The notes under the pieces were generated by a model. That model saw only the letters and a list, made by a program, of their open reading frames with translations, was not told where the DNA came from and made no database searches. The translations under genes were made by a program, and so were the position numbers. A DNA stretch of 64,000 nucleotides from Saksenaea vasiformis B4078 (Eukaryota > Mucoromycota > Mucoromycetes > Mucorales > Saksenaeaceae). The DNA is taken from the NCBI GenBank assembly GCA_000697055.1, contig JNDT01002369.1, positions 1 through 64,000 of the forward strand, given 5' to 3'. The first letter of the stretch is position 1. Each line of letters opens with the position of its first letter. Positions 21,866 to 34,954 of this stretch are shown here, piece by piece.

Positions 21866-22164
21866 ATGTCCCAGGTAAAGGAAATGACTGTTGTTTCTGG
21901 AATTAAACCTATTCTATCCAAATGTGTAGAAAACACCTCCGTGTCAAAAGTATGGTAAGAAATGATCCATGCTTGAAACGAAAAAATAAACGTGTTTCTC
22001 TAGCTTGTGCCATTCAGGACTGTCTCAGCAAGAATCATTACCAAGAGTCGAAATGTGAAGCTGCCATTCAAGCACTTCGTCAATGCTGTGAACAGTTGCT
22101 CGACCAGGGTGGCTCGAGTCCTTGCTGTCCACAGAGAAAGTATGGAAAGGAGGCGAGGAAATAA
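21866..22164 (+). CDS. CMC4: CMC4-like twin CX9C mitochondrial protein
   Basis: A small intermembrane-space protein of the twin-Cys family imported through the Mia40 relay and linked to respiratory-chain assembly. Three exons, 21866-21874, 21930-21954 and 22004-22164, give 64 aa starting MSQKTPPCQKYACAIQDC. The cysteine pattern (PCQK, CAIQDC, SKCEA, QCCEQ, SPCCP) and the PCQKxACAIQDCL core match human CMC4 (p8MTCP1) closely. The first two coding exons are only 9 and 25 nt, with standard GT-AG introns (55 and 49 bp). An uninterrupted frame alone would miss the N-terminus. Only 87 bases separate its stop from the next start codon on the same strand. Confidence 0.88.
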
Positions 22165-22251
22165 GTGCAGTTTTGAATTATATCGTGTTTATTCAAAAAA
22201 TCCCCCGCTGAGATTTTACTGCTTTTTTTTTTCCCTTCTTTTTTTTCGACG

Positions 22252-23759
22252 ATGTCCTGTAACCATGACCATGGCATCCTACCTATTGAAATACTTCTTT
22301 CTGTCTTTGCTTTTCTTGATGGCGTTTCAATTGCCGTCTGTACTAGCGTTTGTCGACATTGGGCTGCTGTGATTCAACATTATGACGAATTTATTTGGAG
22401 TACATGCGGTCATCGAGATTTCCAGGCAAGTGCTGCACGGCGCTACTGGTTTCTCGAATTCCCCGATCCTTCGCGTAATCCATGTCGTCGTACCTGGAAG
22501 GATATGTACCGCATCACAAGTAACTGGCATAAGGGAAACTGCCATGGTTACTTTCCCCTTGTCGATCCACCAGCAGAAGAACATCGACTCTGTGCTGTCG
22601 TTGGCGCCCCCCAAGACAATATGTTTCCTACTTATCTGAGCGTCACCGCAACAGGCGAAATTGTGCGATCCAACCCAGTGTACAGAAGCGCACTAGGACA
22701 ACTTGCCCTTGTGGTACATCATCCGAAAACCGGAGAATATCACTACATGGACGACAAATTGAAAGAAGTTCATCGCCGTGGCATCCTTTGTCATTATTCA
22801 GATATAGCGTCTTCCTGGCTTGTCACCGGCGGCCTTGATGGTACCGTCGCCTTATGGGATATGGAAAAAAGAAGCCATATGCGAACGTGGCATGGCCACC
22901 GAGGACGCGTCTTATGTGTAGCCTTCAATGACCAAGGCAAGTTGGTGGCTACCATCTTGGAAAAAAAAAAAGAGAGAAAGAAAAATGAAAAAAAGGAGAA
23001 CTTATGCGAGCCATGTTAGTGATCATCAGCGGTGGATCGGATAGTATACTACGTGTATGGGATCTACACAGTACGGCAGAAGGTGCCGTCGGTCATATTG
23101 ACATCCGGGACTATTTGTCGGGCAGACATGACTGGTTCCAGGGCGTCGGAGAAATTGCGGTAGCGGGACACTTGGTGGCCTGTGCACCCGACGCATCAGG
23201 ACCTATTCTCATCTTTTCGTTACGCACGGGAACGCGGGTTTACCAACTGAAAACGACCATAGACTCGCCCGCCCTGAATGATGATATCACCGCCTTCACC
23301 AGGTTATGCATGACCCCTTTCTTCCTGTTAACCAAGGGTAAGATCAAACCATCCATGGATGAATCCTCCTCCATACCTGCATACATTGATCGAACGGATA
23401 CACCCGAAAATTTGACACCCTATCAACTGCACCAGTACTACCGAAGGATAGGCGGCCCCCGAACCAGGGCGTGCATTAACATCTGGCACCTACAAACGGG
23501 CAAAATTGCCTATCAACTCATACCTACCTTGGCTAGACCAGCCAGCTACACCATTACAGATATTCGGCTCACGCCAGACTTCTCCAAAGTATTTGCAAGT
23601 ATCCAAATACACGACCAGGAATGTAAAGAGCACATCTATTGTTGGGATTTCGCAGGCGTATCCAAAGGTGCGCCAGAACAAAAGCCGCTGAAAGTTGTGG
23701 AAGCAGGCGGTCCCTTCGTACAAAAACTTGCAGGAAAATCATGGGCTTGCTTCATGTGA
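22252..23759 (+). CDS. F-box/WD40-repeat protein
   Basis: Probably a substrate receptor of an SCF ubiquitin ligase. Exons 22252-22936 and 23020-23759 give 474 aa. Residues ~8-50 form an F-box (LPIEILLSVFAFLDGVSIAV, then CRHWAAVI). After a linker with a W-rich stretch come WD-type repeats: ASSWLVTGGLDGTVALWDME, then a repeat split by the intron that reads GHRGRVLCVAFNDQ and resumes VIISGGSDSILRVWDL, and further blades to the C-terminus. The intron is 83 bp with a GC donor (AAG before GCAAGT); no GT donor keeps both phase and the WD repeat. The substrate is unknown. The gene converges on the kinase downstream with 90 bases between stop codons. Confidence 0.82.
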
Positions 23760-23849
23760 TTGAATAAATAAGAAAGGAAGAAAGGAAGAAAGAAAGAAAG
23801 AAAGAAAAAAAGAAAAAAAAACCCAGCAAATGGATGAAAAAAAGAATAG

Positions 23850-25344
<1,495 letters not shown>

Positions 25345-26087
25345 AACTTGCAATGATGGAATAAAAAGGAAAAGACACAAGCTCGACACTCGCTTTGATC
25401 TAATCCAACACGTGAACCATGTACTTGAATTCGATTGCTGAAGGAGAACCGAGGAAATATCCAGGTCCATTTCCTGATACGTTCGTTACATGCATTTTCT
25501 CTCTTTCTTTTTTTTTTTTCCTTTTCTTTTTCTTTTCCCCGTTGTATAATAAAAACCCTCAAAAGGGACTTTAGCCTTTGATAAGTAAATAGTACCCCTT
25601 TGTAGAGCCATTCATCCAAACGCTATTAGAAGACCATGGAGATGATATCACACTTTGCATCCTTTTCTTCTTTTCGCTATGTGTTTTCTATCTTTCAATC
25701 CCAGGATCTCCCGCTATCTACAAAGTACACATGGAAAAGTTGGCATGCGTGTAACAGTGTGTTCTGTGAGGTGATAAACTGCTGGTATCTGTTTTTTATT
25801 CTCCATTGGAAAGATGTAACCCAATCTAACCACATGCTGCTTTCCATCGAACATAGGGATACTAGAAACGAACGGGAACAGTAGAAAGACCAGCCCATAA
25901 AATACATAGAAGCGAACGAAAAAAAAAACGAAACAAAATAGACAATCTGTACAGAAAAATAAGAAGGAGGAATGATATGTGTGTGTGTGTGTGTGTGTGT
26001 GTGCCAGAGAGAGAGAGAGCGAGTGTGTAGCGATTGTCGCGAGACGGTACAAGAGAGGAAGGGGAAGGAGGTTCTTGGCGTAGTGCC
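25345..26087. other. Spacer between kinase and EPL1
   Basis: Contains the kinase upstream region (T- and CT-rich near 25500-25540) and the EPL1 3' flank with a TG/GA compound microsatellite. No gene seen. Confidence 0.6.
25978..26019. repeat. Compound TG then GA microsatellite
   Basis: About 13 TG units followed within two bases by a GA run, located about 70 bases beyond the EPL1 stop on its transcribed side, so probably in the 3' UTR or just after it. Confidence 0.85.
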
Positions 26088-28346
26088 TTACGAAACATGA
26101 GTAGCTTGTCGTTGGGGAGATCCATTCACATGCGAAGTGAGTGACGGTGGTGTCATGATGACCGCTGATTTTCCCATCGGTGTCTGAGAACCTAGAAGCA
26201 TCGATGAATATGTCTTTTTTTCTTCTCTCTTTATCTATCATGGCATCTGCTTACTGCGTGGTTGTGGCTGCTGTGGCTGTTGTGGCTGCTGCTGTTGTTG
26301 TGCAGCTGCCATAGCTGTTCGTTGTTGACCATTTCCGTTGACAATGGCTGCCATATTAGCTGCAAGCATCCCGTTTGCCATTGCCACGGCTGCTTGTTGA
26401 GGCGTCATTCTCGGACGACTTGTCTGTCGCTTCATCGGGACGGAAGATACAGCCGAAGTGACTGCAGGTCGGTTTCCATTTGTTATTGCAGAACTCGGGA
26501 TGTTGCCGGCAGCAGTACTGCCATTGGCTTGGCGTTGTGCTACACGCATGTTGGCTGTATGGGTAAGCATGTTTAGCGGAGCTAGGAAGGGTATCGTAAC
26601 GAGATTTCGGAGTTCGGTCTCTGAAAGCAGCTGGCTGCGGTGCTTCAGGTATCTTAAAACAATTGGGTGTAAACTTCTTTTTCCTTTCTTCTTTTTCGAT
26701 TTCTTTGACTTCACCTGTCATCCATCGTATCTAATGTTGGTATCGTATTTTCATCATCATTTATATCCGCGTCAAATGTAAATTGTTTGGAAGTATCCGA
26801 AAAGAATTCATTTTCCATTGTGCTCGATTGTTCTCGTCCGACATGGACACGGTCCATAAATACTCTGCCGCCTCGTCCAATGCGTTTACGATAGCGTATT
26901 TGCTTCCTGTCTGAAGTGAGGGATCGGAAATACTGATACGGTAATGACAAAGGAAACGGCTGGTATGGGTACTAAAGAGGAGGAACCGAGTAAGAAGACG
27001 TGTTCTTTCATGGCATTTTACCTCTGTGATATCTTCATAGGGTTCATCTTGCTCACGTTTGCGTTCAAGAGAAACTTCAACAACTTGTTCCATTGGCGAC
27101 TTCTCCTGATGTGATTCAACTCTATCACGTTTAAGTCTGCTGAGAGGTATTTTGATCGTCGTGCTACGAAAATGTGAGCATGCTTATCTTTTGTTCGCTG
27201 TAGTAGTTCTTACCCAGAAGGACCAGATTCCAACGATTTGCGTTTCTTCTTCGGTAAGGGTAATAGATCCTCCTCCTCTTTGATACCCAACGCTCGTTGG
27301 TATTCGCGTAATTTACATTTTCGATCGAATACGGTATGTTCGAGTACCAAATCTTCTTTACGAAATTTCTCACGTCGCAAGACCATCTCTAGTAAGTTTC
27401 TAGCCATTTCCATTTCGGTTCGAAGTTTTCGCAGTCGTTCAAGCGACTGTTGGTCTGTTCGTCGTGTTTTTCGCAAAGGCTTTGTTTCTCTTCGACGGAA
27501 ACATACATAAGGATCTATCTCGCCTTTCATCAAGTCTTCATATTTAAGCGTCGGGATAATCGTCTTCCCGCCACGCTTTCGACGACGACTCGTCCAGTAG
27601 ATGTAGATAGGCTCCAGGTCGTCCACAGAACATAAGCAGGACGTCGCGGGGACCATAGCGGAAAAGTCGACATAGGATGGAATTTGCGAGGGATCCTAAA
27701 GAAGAGACAGTAGCATGTATTAGATACAACCCAAAGGTAAGGATCTTTCCCAAAACACTTACCAGATTTAGATGGGGGAGATGTTGATTTGTGATGGATT
27801 CAAACTGCCACATAATGCCTTCAAATTCTTCAACTTCCATTTTGGGATTTTTGAGAGCGTTGCGTTCTTTCAAAAACGCTTCATCTTGCTCATCCATAAC
27901 ATAAGGACAACCAATGACATCTTCTACAGTCGAAGAGAAGCGAATAAGGGTGGAGGGTTCCTTAAACTTCTTTTTGTAAATAGCATGGTAACTTTCGTTA
28001 GGAATGACACGCGAGGCGTCTGGTGTAGGAATATAACGTTCGACTGTGGCACCAGTGGTTACCGCAGCCTGAGCAGCCGAGATAGCGGCCTGTAGGTCAT
28101 GCTTTTTCACCAAAAAAAAAAAAAAATCAGTCTTGTTAAAAACATCGCCTGCGCCACTGTATAAGTGTACTATAAACGTACCTCCTCCTCCTCCTCCTTC
28201 TCAACGCCAGTCTCTATCTGAGGGGCAGCCCTTTGGGTATTTGCAACGTCTACAAGGTCAGGTAGTTGAGACTCCTTATATATGGGTAGCAGGTGTTTGT
28301 TGGAGAGCTTCTTGACTCGGAATCGGGAGACCATCTGGCTTGTCAT
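26088..28346 (-). CDS. EPL1: Enhancer of polycomb-like protein EPL1 (NuA4 subunit)
   Basis: EPL1 anchors the catalytic Esa1 module in the NuA4 and piccolo histone acetyltransferase complexes. The N-terminus carries the EPcA hallmark (FRVKKLSNKHLLPIYKES), followed by VERYIPTPDASRVIPNESYH, a segment with YVMDEQDEAFL, and the helical EPcA region with TLKYEDLMKGEIDPYVCFRR and KTRRTDQQSLERLRKLRTEM. A C-terminal region rich in Gln, Ala and Pro follows. I infer a last exon of 33 codons (26088-26191) joined through a GTAAGC donor at 26246, because its frame (QTPMGKSAVIMTPPSLTSH) is open and in phase; otherwise the protein stops at 26238. Start MTSQMVSRFRV at 28346 or MVSRFRV at 28334. The next upstream gene on the same strand is POB3. 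Confidence 0.88.
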
Positions 28347-29894
28347 GCTCTGGTGAGATTCGGAATTTTTTTGGCTATGATAATAGATGAGCAACAGATG
28401 TTGACTATGGTAAACTGACCACAGCACCACAGCTTGGTTTTACGAAGTTTAGAGTCGTTTTTTTTCTCTTTACTCTGAATGAAGTGGACTTTTTTCCTTT
28501 TTTTTTGGTTTTCGTGCGCCTTTTTTTTTTGGGCACGACTGTATACACGTACTATAAAATTTTTTCATCTCCATGCGCGTACTGCCATTTTGATTTTTTT
28601 TTTTCTTTCCACGCGTGCCCTTTTTCCTCCTTCTTTTTCTCTACCTAACGTCATCAAAATTAGTCTTCAGTCAGGATTCAACCAAGAGATTTCTTGTTCA
28701 AATGTCACACAAAAGGAGAGAAAACTTACTATCTAGTATCCTAGTCCATACCTATTTCCTCTCTCTTTTTTTTTTTGACTATCTTTTAACTGATTGGTTG
28801 CATGAAATAGATGCGTGTAGTACAAATTACAGGACTTTTTTCAGTCCGTTTCAAATTGTTATGTACTCTGCATTTTCAAGCATGTCTATTTATGTTCATT
28901 CAATGTGTGTTCTTTGTCCCATGTAAAAAGACATGTCAGTGATCGGATGCTTTTTATCTCATGTCAGAAACAGAATTCCATTGTCTCATATAAAGAGCGA
29001 GAGGAAGACAGACTTCTTTTGCTGATAGCGTATTTAAGGGGGACACTTCCTTTGACCTTGCTTCTTCTCTTTAACATCTCCGGTTAAGGATGTCAATCCA
29101 GGATCACACATGTCCTTTTGTCTGTCAGTTAATTTGCATGACCGCTGTCCCAGTAGATGTTTGTTATACACTCGGTATCTAAGTAAAGGAACCATTTGAC
29201 ATCGATGATTCCTTATGGATGCTTGGATGGGAGTATATCATCTACGCAACTGGTTTCAATAACCCAAAGGACCGTTTCTCTATATGGATATAACCAGAAA
29301 ATAGATATATTTCCGCTCGTTCTTTTTACAATCAGAACAATTAACAAAGTTTTCAGTACATCTATTCAGGAGGATCCATTTTAGTTTAATCACGCATCGT
29401 ACTTGTTCAATGGATAACATACAAGATAACATCGGTATTTTTAGTGAATTTTTATTTATCTCATTTTTCTCTGCAGCAATTCTTCCTCCTACTGTTAATC
29501 GAATAGATTCTGCACCCGAGCTTGGGCTAAGAACGAATTGAATATGCGATCATTAAACACATAAATTGGCAACCACTTGGATTATAGCAGCGTAAAAATA
29601 GTGATCTTGGTTTTACAACCAAGGTGACACGATATGAACTCGGACTCATGTTCCGTACTTTTTGTATCATTCCAACTATTGGCATGATATCCATTCGCAA
29701 TGCAGCAGCTCGATTTATCGAATTACTTATGTCAAAACATGCATTGTTATCATACAGCTATTCAACGTTCCCTCGTCATTCACCATGGGATCATGTTCAT
29801 GTTCAAGTTCTGGGTTAAAAATAGTGTCGATTTCTCTTTTTGCGCAAGAATCAGTACTTTCTATTTACACGATGGGCTGTTGAAAACTGAACAG
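28347..29894. other. Spacer between EPL1 and POB3
   Basis: EPL1 upstream region and POB3 3' flank on the minus strand. T-rich tracts dominate 28450-28780. Around 29090-29170 there is a weak resemblance to the dispersed repeat seen at 34955-35520 (ATCCAGGATCAC..ATGTCC). No coding signal is supported. Confidence 0.5.
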
Positions 29895-31938
29895 CTAATC
29901 TTCATCTGATCCTTCACCGGCCGAAGAACCTTGTGCTTCCGAATCGTACTCCTCAGGTACATCGCTATCATCTTCTGGAGCAAAGTCCTCATCCGCTATT
30001 CATGGCGTTATTTCATCGTGTTCCATGGTTACAAAAAAGAGAAAAATATCACTTACGACTTTCATCTTCATCGTCACCACCTTCATCCATTTCTGTCCGC
30101 CGCTTCTTGCGGCTGCTTTCATACGATTCTTCTTCTTCTTCCTCATCCTCATCCAGTTCAGCGTAGCTTACAATAGTCTCCTCATTGCCTTCGCTCTTAA
30201 TCTTGATCTTCTTTTGTTTCAAAAAGTCTTCCAAGTTGGCATATTCTTCGCGGTTAATGCTGGAGAACTGAACTGTGTTTCCACTCTTCATGCGGAATTT
30301 CATATCAAACGTTCGGGAACTACCGCCAGAGGAAGTACCAAGACGAGAGAACGTAACCACACCAATTTCGTTGAGTGGAATAAATGTAGGAGGCTTTGGT
30401 ATAAACAAGAAGCTTTTATCCAATGGATACAGATAACCTTCGTTGGCCTTCAAAGAACACTTCAATGCAAGTGCACCATGGTGGCTGGGATAAGAAGAAA
30501 TCAGTATCCAACAAAGTTATCTCAAACCTATACCTTCTGTACGTATCCTTGCCGGGGACTGTAACCTTTCTTCCAGTCAGACCACGGAAAATAGTGCTCA
30601 CAACTTCATATGTCGGAGCATCATAATGTTTCTGAAGCTTGTTTTCATACTTTTCGCCCAGTGCAGACCTATGCAAATTGTTAATCCATTGATTACAACA
30701 GACGAAGGATATACGTACTCATCCAAGTTCAGCTCCACGTCAATCTCGTCATCACGCACAAACTGGAACACCAAGAATGGATATTTTGTTTGACCTTGAC
30801 GAAGTGGCGGATCCAAACCAATCTACATACATTCCCAGTAGGCATTAGTCTTCCCTCCTTCTTCAGTGCTAGTTCAATGTCATGTACTTACAACAAACAA
30901 AACGTGCATTTCGTCAGGCTTGAGTAGCAAGAACAATTTGATGATGTTTGAGTACAAAATCTTGTAATCGTACGTCTTTCCGCGCAGACGAAGGAAATCT
31001 TGGTACATATCGATATTGTAACGACCACTGTAAATTAGTAACGTTAATACAGGAATACGTTTTGTCGAGGGATCGTGTACCGAGGCGTAAGGCAGAGCAC
31101 TTCTTGGAACTGCACGATATTTTCTGTGGTCATCTGGCTGAATTCCAATTTTGATTTCACCGTTTCGTAGAACACCTTATGAAATGTTAAGTAACAATGG
31201 TAGCTATGCGTTTAATAGTAGCTTACCATGTCGGCATTGACTTCCTCTTCGTCTCCATCTTCCTCGTCTTTGTCGGTCTCCTTCGAAACAGTACCAGGGA
31301 TGTAGAATGTTACATCCATCAATTCGTCTATTTCCTTAGGATTGAAGCCTTCAGGCGTCGGTTGACCAGGATCAACAAAATTGATTGCAACTTCGTTCTT
31401 TCCAGGCTTATTCGCACCAATTGCTTGTGCAAGGGGAAGCTCAAACATAGTACGGTTTGACACGTTGAAGACAAGGTTAGATCCTTTAGACAAGAGGTTA
31501 GTCCATGATAATCCTTAAAGTATGATAAGATGTACCTTGGAAGTTGGTTTGGCCCCAATTCCATCCTTTGACACTCAATTCCTTGGCTTCCAACGGTATT
31601 CTGTAGAATGTTTTGATGGCATCCCGCAAATCGTCAAAATCCTGCGTGACAAAAGATTTATGCGTGGTAAGAAAGAGACACGATCGATTTCGGTTACTCA
31701 CTTCCGCTTTGAATCCATCGAATTTCAGAACTTTATCGTCTTTCATAAATACTCGTAACTGATAGCCTCGCGCTGCTCTGATCCACGACATTCTCTTGAG
31801 ATCCTCGGCGGCAACGATGGTAGTTTTATCGTTGCTACCTTTCCATCCAATTCCATGGCTCGCTAAGCGGAATCTTCCTGTGTCTGGTAAAAGTCCACAA
31901 TGGATCGCGTTAAAATCGACATTCTTTCTGTCGGCCAT
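29895..31938 (-). CDS. POB3: FACT complex subunit POB3 (SSRP1 homologue)
   Basis: POB3 pairs with Spt16 in FACT, a histone chaperone that reorganises nucleosomes during transcription and replication. The start [12 protein letters not shown] is at 31938. The N-terminal region reads [20 protein letters not shown], then an intron, [20 protein letters not shown] and [14 protein letters not shown]. The SSRP1 middle domain follows with [35 protein letters not shown] and [20 protein letters not shown], and the Rtt106-like part with [19 protein letters not shown] and [20 protein letters not shown]. The C-terminus is a long acidic tail ([12 protein letters not shown], then [18 protein letters not shown]). 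No HMG box is present, as usual for fungal POB3. At least seven introns, all short. Confidence 0.92.
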
Positions 31939-32109
31939 GGCGTGCTTCAACGATTCAGAAACCAAGTGGCAAAGGAACAACGCAAAAAAGGATGTCGGGG
32001 ATCTCCAAAATTGCAAAGTCACGCCGACGTAACGTTTTCTTTTCACAAGCGGCGGCTGGTAATGAATTTTGCGCCAGTAACCCGAGACTTTTGCGTTGTT
32101 TTGATCAGA

Positions 32110-33183
32110 ATGCCCGACCACATGGAGGCTGATGGCGCTCCATTGAATATAAATGATGTCACCTCATTGGACGTTGATATGGTTGATGATGATATACAAA
32201 ACGAGTGGGCAGAACTGTCTCGTCCAAATCCATCTGTTTTGACTGAAAGATGGCGGGAAGGAGATAGTCATATAAACGCCAACTGTATGCAATACATAGA
32301 TTGACAGATGCCTCATTATTTGCGGGTGATACTAGAGATGAAAGCTTAACAGGCCTTTCCACTTTCCGAATAGGTCATGTATGTAGCGTGAGCATGAAGC
32401 TAGAACGAGAGCTTCCTATAGAAAATACACCTGCAGCAAATGGAAAAGCTGTTTAATTTGATTGAAGGATGATGAACAGCAAAGGAAGCAGTGCTTATCA
32501 CAGGGATAAATATGCAGACCGCTCAACATTATATGAAACATACAACCGGGACGAAGAACACTGGCTACCTGTTGCTCAGAGAAATTCTTGTACTAGCTGT
32601 TATGGGAAGCTGACTGCAGCGCACTCCCGGTTCCTTGTAGATTACATTGATAAAAATCTGAATCCCATATTGGCTCACATAAGGTTTTCTTATGTGATGC
32701 GTTTCAAGGGTTAACTATCTCAGAATCAGAAAAAGCTGGAAAGCCTCTTGCAACAAGGAATCCTGACCGGGTGATAGCTTTGCGAAAAGAAAGTTGTAGA
32801 ATGGTAAAAAGATGCAAGACTCGGACCTCACTAACGGTGGCACTGTTACTGCAATAATTACTATCATAAACGCCTATCACCAAGAAGAATATTCACTGAC
32901 ATCTGAATTCTGAAGACTGAACAAATATAAGTAGGCAGACAAATTGAATGAAACAGACATCAAATAGTCTCAAATGATTCTATCCATCTACTACCACAAT
33001 TAACTTACATATACAGCAACGAAAAAAGTACGTTAAGATGATTGGTGGTCGAATTGATACGCGAAAGGAATGTTACACGTCTTACATCTCGAGTGTAATG
33101 GACGTGCTGGATAAACATGATATGAAAGGCCATTATACCGTGATGGATAATGCATCAATACACAGTCCATTTTGTATTTAACA
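32110..33183 (+). mobile_element. Decayed IS630/Tc1-like DDE transposase (Mucorales type)
   Basis: Pieces on the plus strand follow the order of a Tc1/IS630-type enzyme. First an acidic N-terminal part at 32110-32304 (SLDVDMVDDDIQNEWAEL). Then 32304-32455 with DESLTGLSTFRIGHVCSV, the helix-turn-helix region at 32469-32800 (AAHSRFLVDYIDKNLNPILA, then TISESEKAGKPL), and the DDE core at about 33061-33177 (SSVMDVLDKHDMKGHYTVMD, then NASIHS), where the Asp of MDNASIH is the second catalytic acid. Stops and frame changes separate the pieces, and the region for the third acid is absent or unrecognisable. The remnant begins about 170 bases upstream of the POB3 start codon. Terminal repeats were not found. 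Confidence 0.7.
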
Positions 33184-33501
33184 TTTGATCAGTCTTTTGA
33201 TTGGCGGAATACGTAATTTTTAAAAAGTGCTGATGAAGGATCAGGATGACAACATTTTCCCTCTTTCACCATTTCACCACCCTTCCACTTTCCACGAAAA
33301 GTTATTGCTTGAGGATCTGCTTTCCTGTTTGCTGATTATTCATCAAGTCGTTAACATTTCCGTGCATACATTAGTCTTTTTTAAGAAATGCTTGAAGTTG
33401 TATGAGGAAGAACGGATAAGACAGGAGAGAGAAAGCGGTGAGGCGTCTAGGATTACCAAATCAGAAGTTTCTGTAATGTTGATATACATAAATCTGTAGT
33501 G

Positions 33502-34730
33502 ATTTGTCGTGATTGCGGTGGCACGGGGCACCAAAGCCGTCGTCTCACAGTCTGTCCGCAGTATAGAAGACGCAGTAAGTAAAGCCCTGCATTGGGTTGA
33601 ACATATATATTCGCTGAAACTGCGTGTCATAGTTGGTACCAAAAGGAAGCTCACTGCAGAAGAAAGTCAGGAAGAGGAACAAGCCAAAAAAAGGGGCCGT
33701 GCTTCCCGTGTCGAAAATAGCAGCAATGCAAATTATAGCCGCTCTTCGTGTTCTTCCTGTGGAGGTTCTGACCATGGATCTGCAAGATCCTCGCTCTGTC
33801 CAAACCACAGGCGTACGATTCAACAGGAAATCATGTTCAAACTTGGCGCGGGTGCGGAGAAATTTACAAGAAAATTACATGGAATCCTGCGTACGACCTG
33901 AGTACAAGAACCGCCTACGTTCTGCAGTCCTCGAGACAAGAATTGTATAGGAATCTGAAATTTGATCCGCCTCTACAAGGCAATACAGTGGTCCCTCGGT
34001 AATTTCACCCTCGATTACTTTCAACTTCACAGTATTTTCAACCTTTCGGAAAAACTGGAGAAGCATCTGCGCCTTAAATCATTCCATACAATTTCAACTC
34101 TCAGTAGTTTTAACCAGATGCCTGTACTTAGGCGGTTGAAATTATTGGGGGACTACTGTATTACGGCTTTATACAGCACATTTTCCGCGATACCGCCGAA
34201 AAACATCAAGTATTACGCAGGGATGCATTGAACTTAGTCAACCTTCACGTTCGTCGATGGGCAGAAGAGAACAAGAAGGAATTCCCCTTTTCTCCAATAA
34301 CCAGCCAAACATTTTGGAACTGGTCTTAGAAATTGGTCACCAATGAACCGCTCCATGAAAAACTGGTAGGTTAGCAATCTCCAAATTCCTTCACTTGCTA
34401 AAATAAAATTGTAATCAGAAAGCTTCGGTGAAATGGGAATATGATCTACTTATTACTATTGTGAACGCGTCAAGACTTTCTTGGACAAGACACCTGTCAA
34501 GAAAGATTTTGACCGTACCTGGCAGCACACTCTCAGGAAAGCCAGGCTGCGAATGTCGATTGAGCAATGTAGAGAGAAATGTCTTGAAAGCCAACCTTGC
34601 TGGTGAAGTTTTGGTATCCAAATCCTTGAACCAACGAATTACGAGTCCGTCGACCGAGCAGTTATATCGCTTGATCCCGCTCCCTATCTTTTCCCTTTTC
34701 TTCCTCTTACGCTTCTCCTCCCACTGCTAA
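33502..34730 (+). mobile_element. Decayed element ORF with two CX2CX4HX7C zinc-knuckle-like motifs
   Basis: Two motifs with the same spacing occur 240 bases apart in different frames: CRDCGGTGHQSRRLTVC at 33505-33555 and CSSCGGSDHGSARSSLC at 33749-33799. Downstream pieces look coding but are broken: 33962-34231, 34207-34329 (NLVNLHVRRWAEENKKEF) and 34428-34730. Zinc knuckles of this kind occur in several fungal transposon proteins. I cannot say whether this is a retroelement, a helitron or another class, and no reverse transcriptase or helicase motif was seen. Confidence 0.45.
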
Positions 34731-34954
34731 CTCTCACGTGTACCGCACCCGAACAGACCCTTCAGCCCTTCCTCTCCCCGCACTACATCTATAGACCTCT
34801 CCCATTCGCTTTTGTCTTTTTTCCCCTTTCCTATAAAGGTTTTTTGTCCATTCACCTTCTTTCAGATCGGGCTAGCGCGGACATGCTTAATTAGCCACTC
34901 GCTCACAGCCATTTAAAAATTCAATAAAACTTTTGATCAAATGTTTACACTAAT

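Noticed and set aside
29624..29909. Overlapping small plus-strand ORFs near the POB3 3' end
   Set aside because: Three frames are open at once over the same AT-rich stretch, so openness is not evidence of coding.
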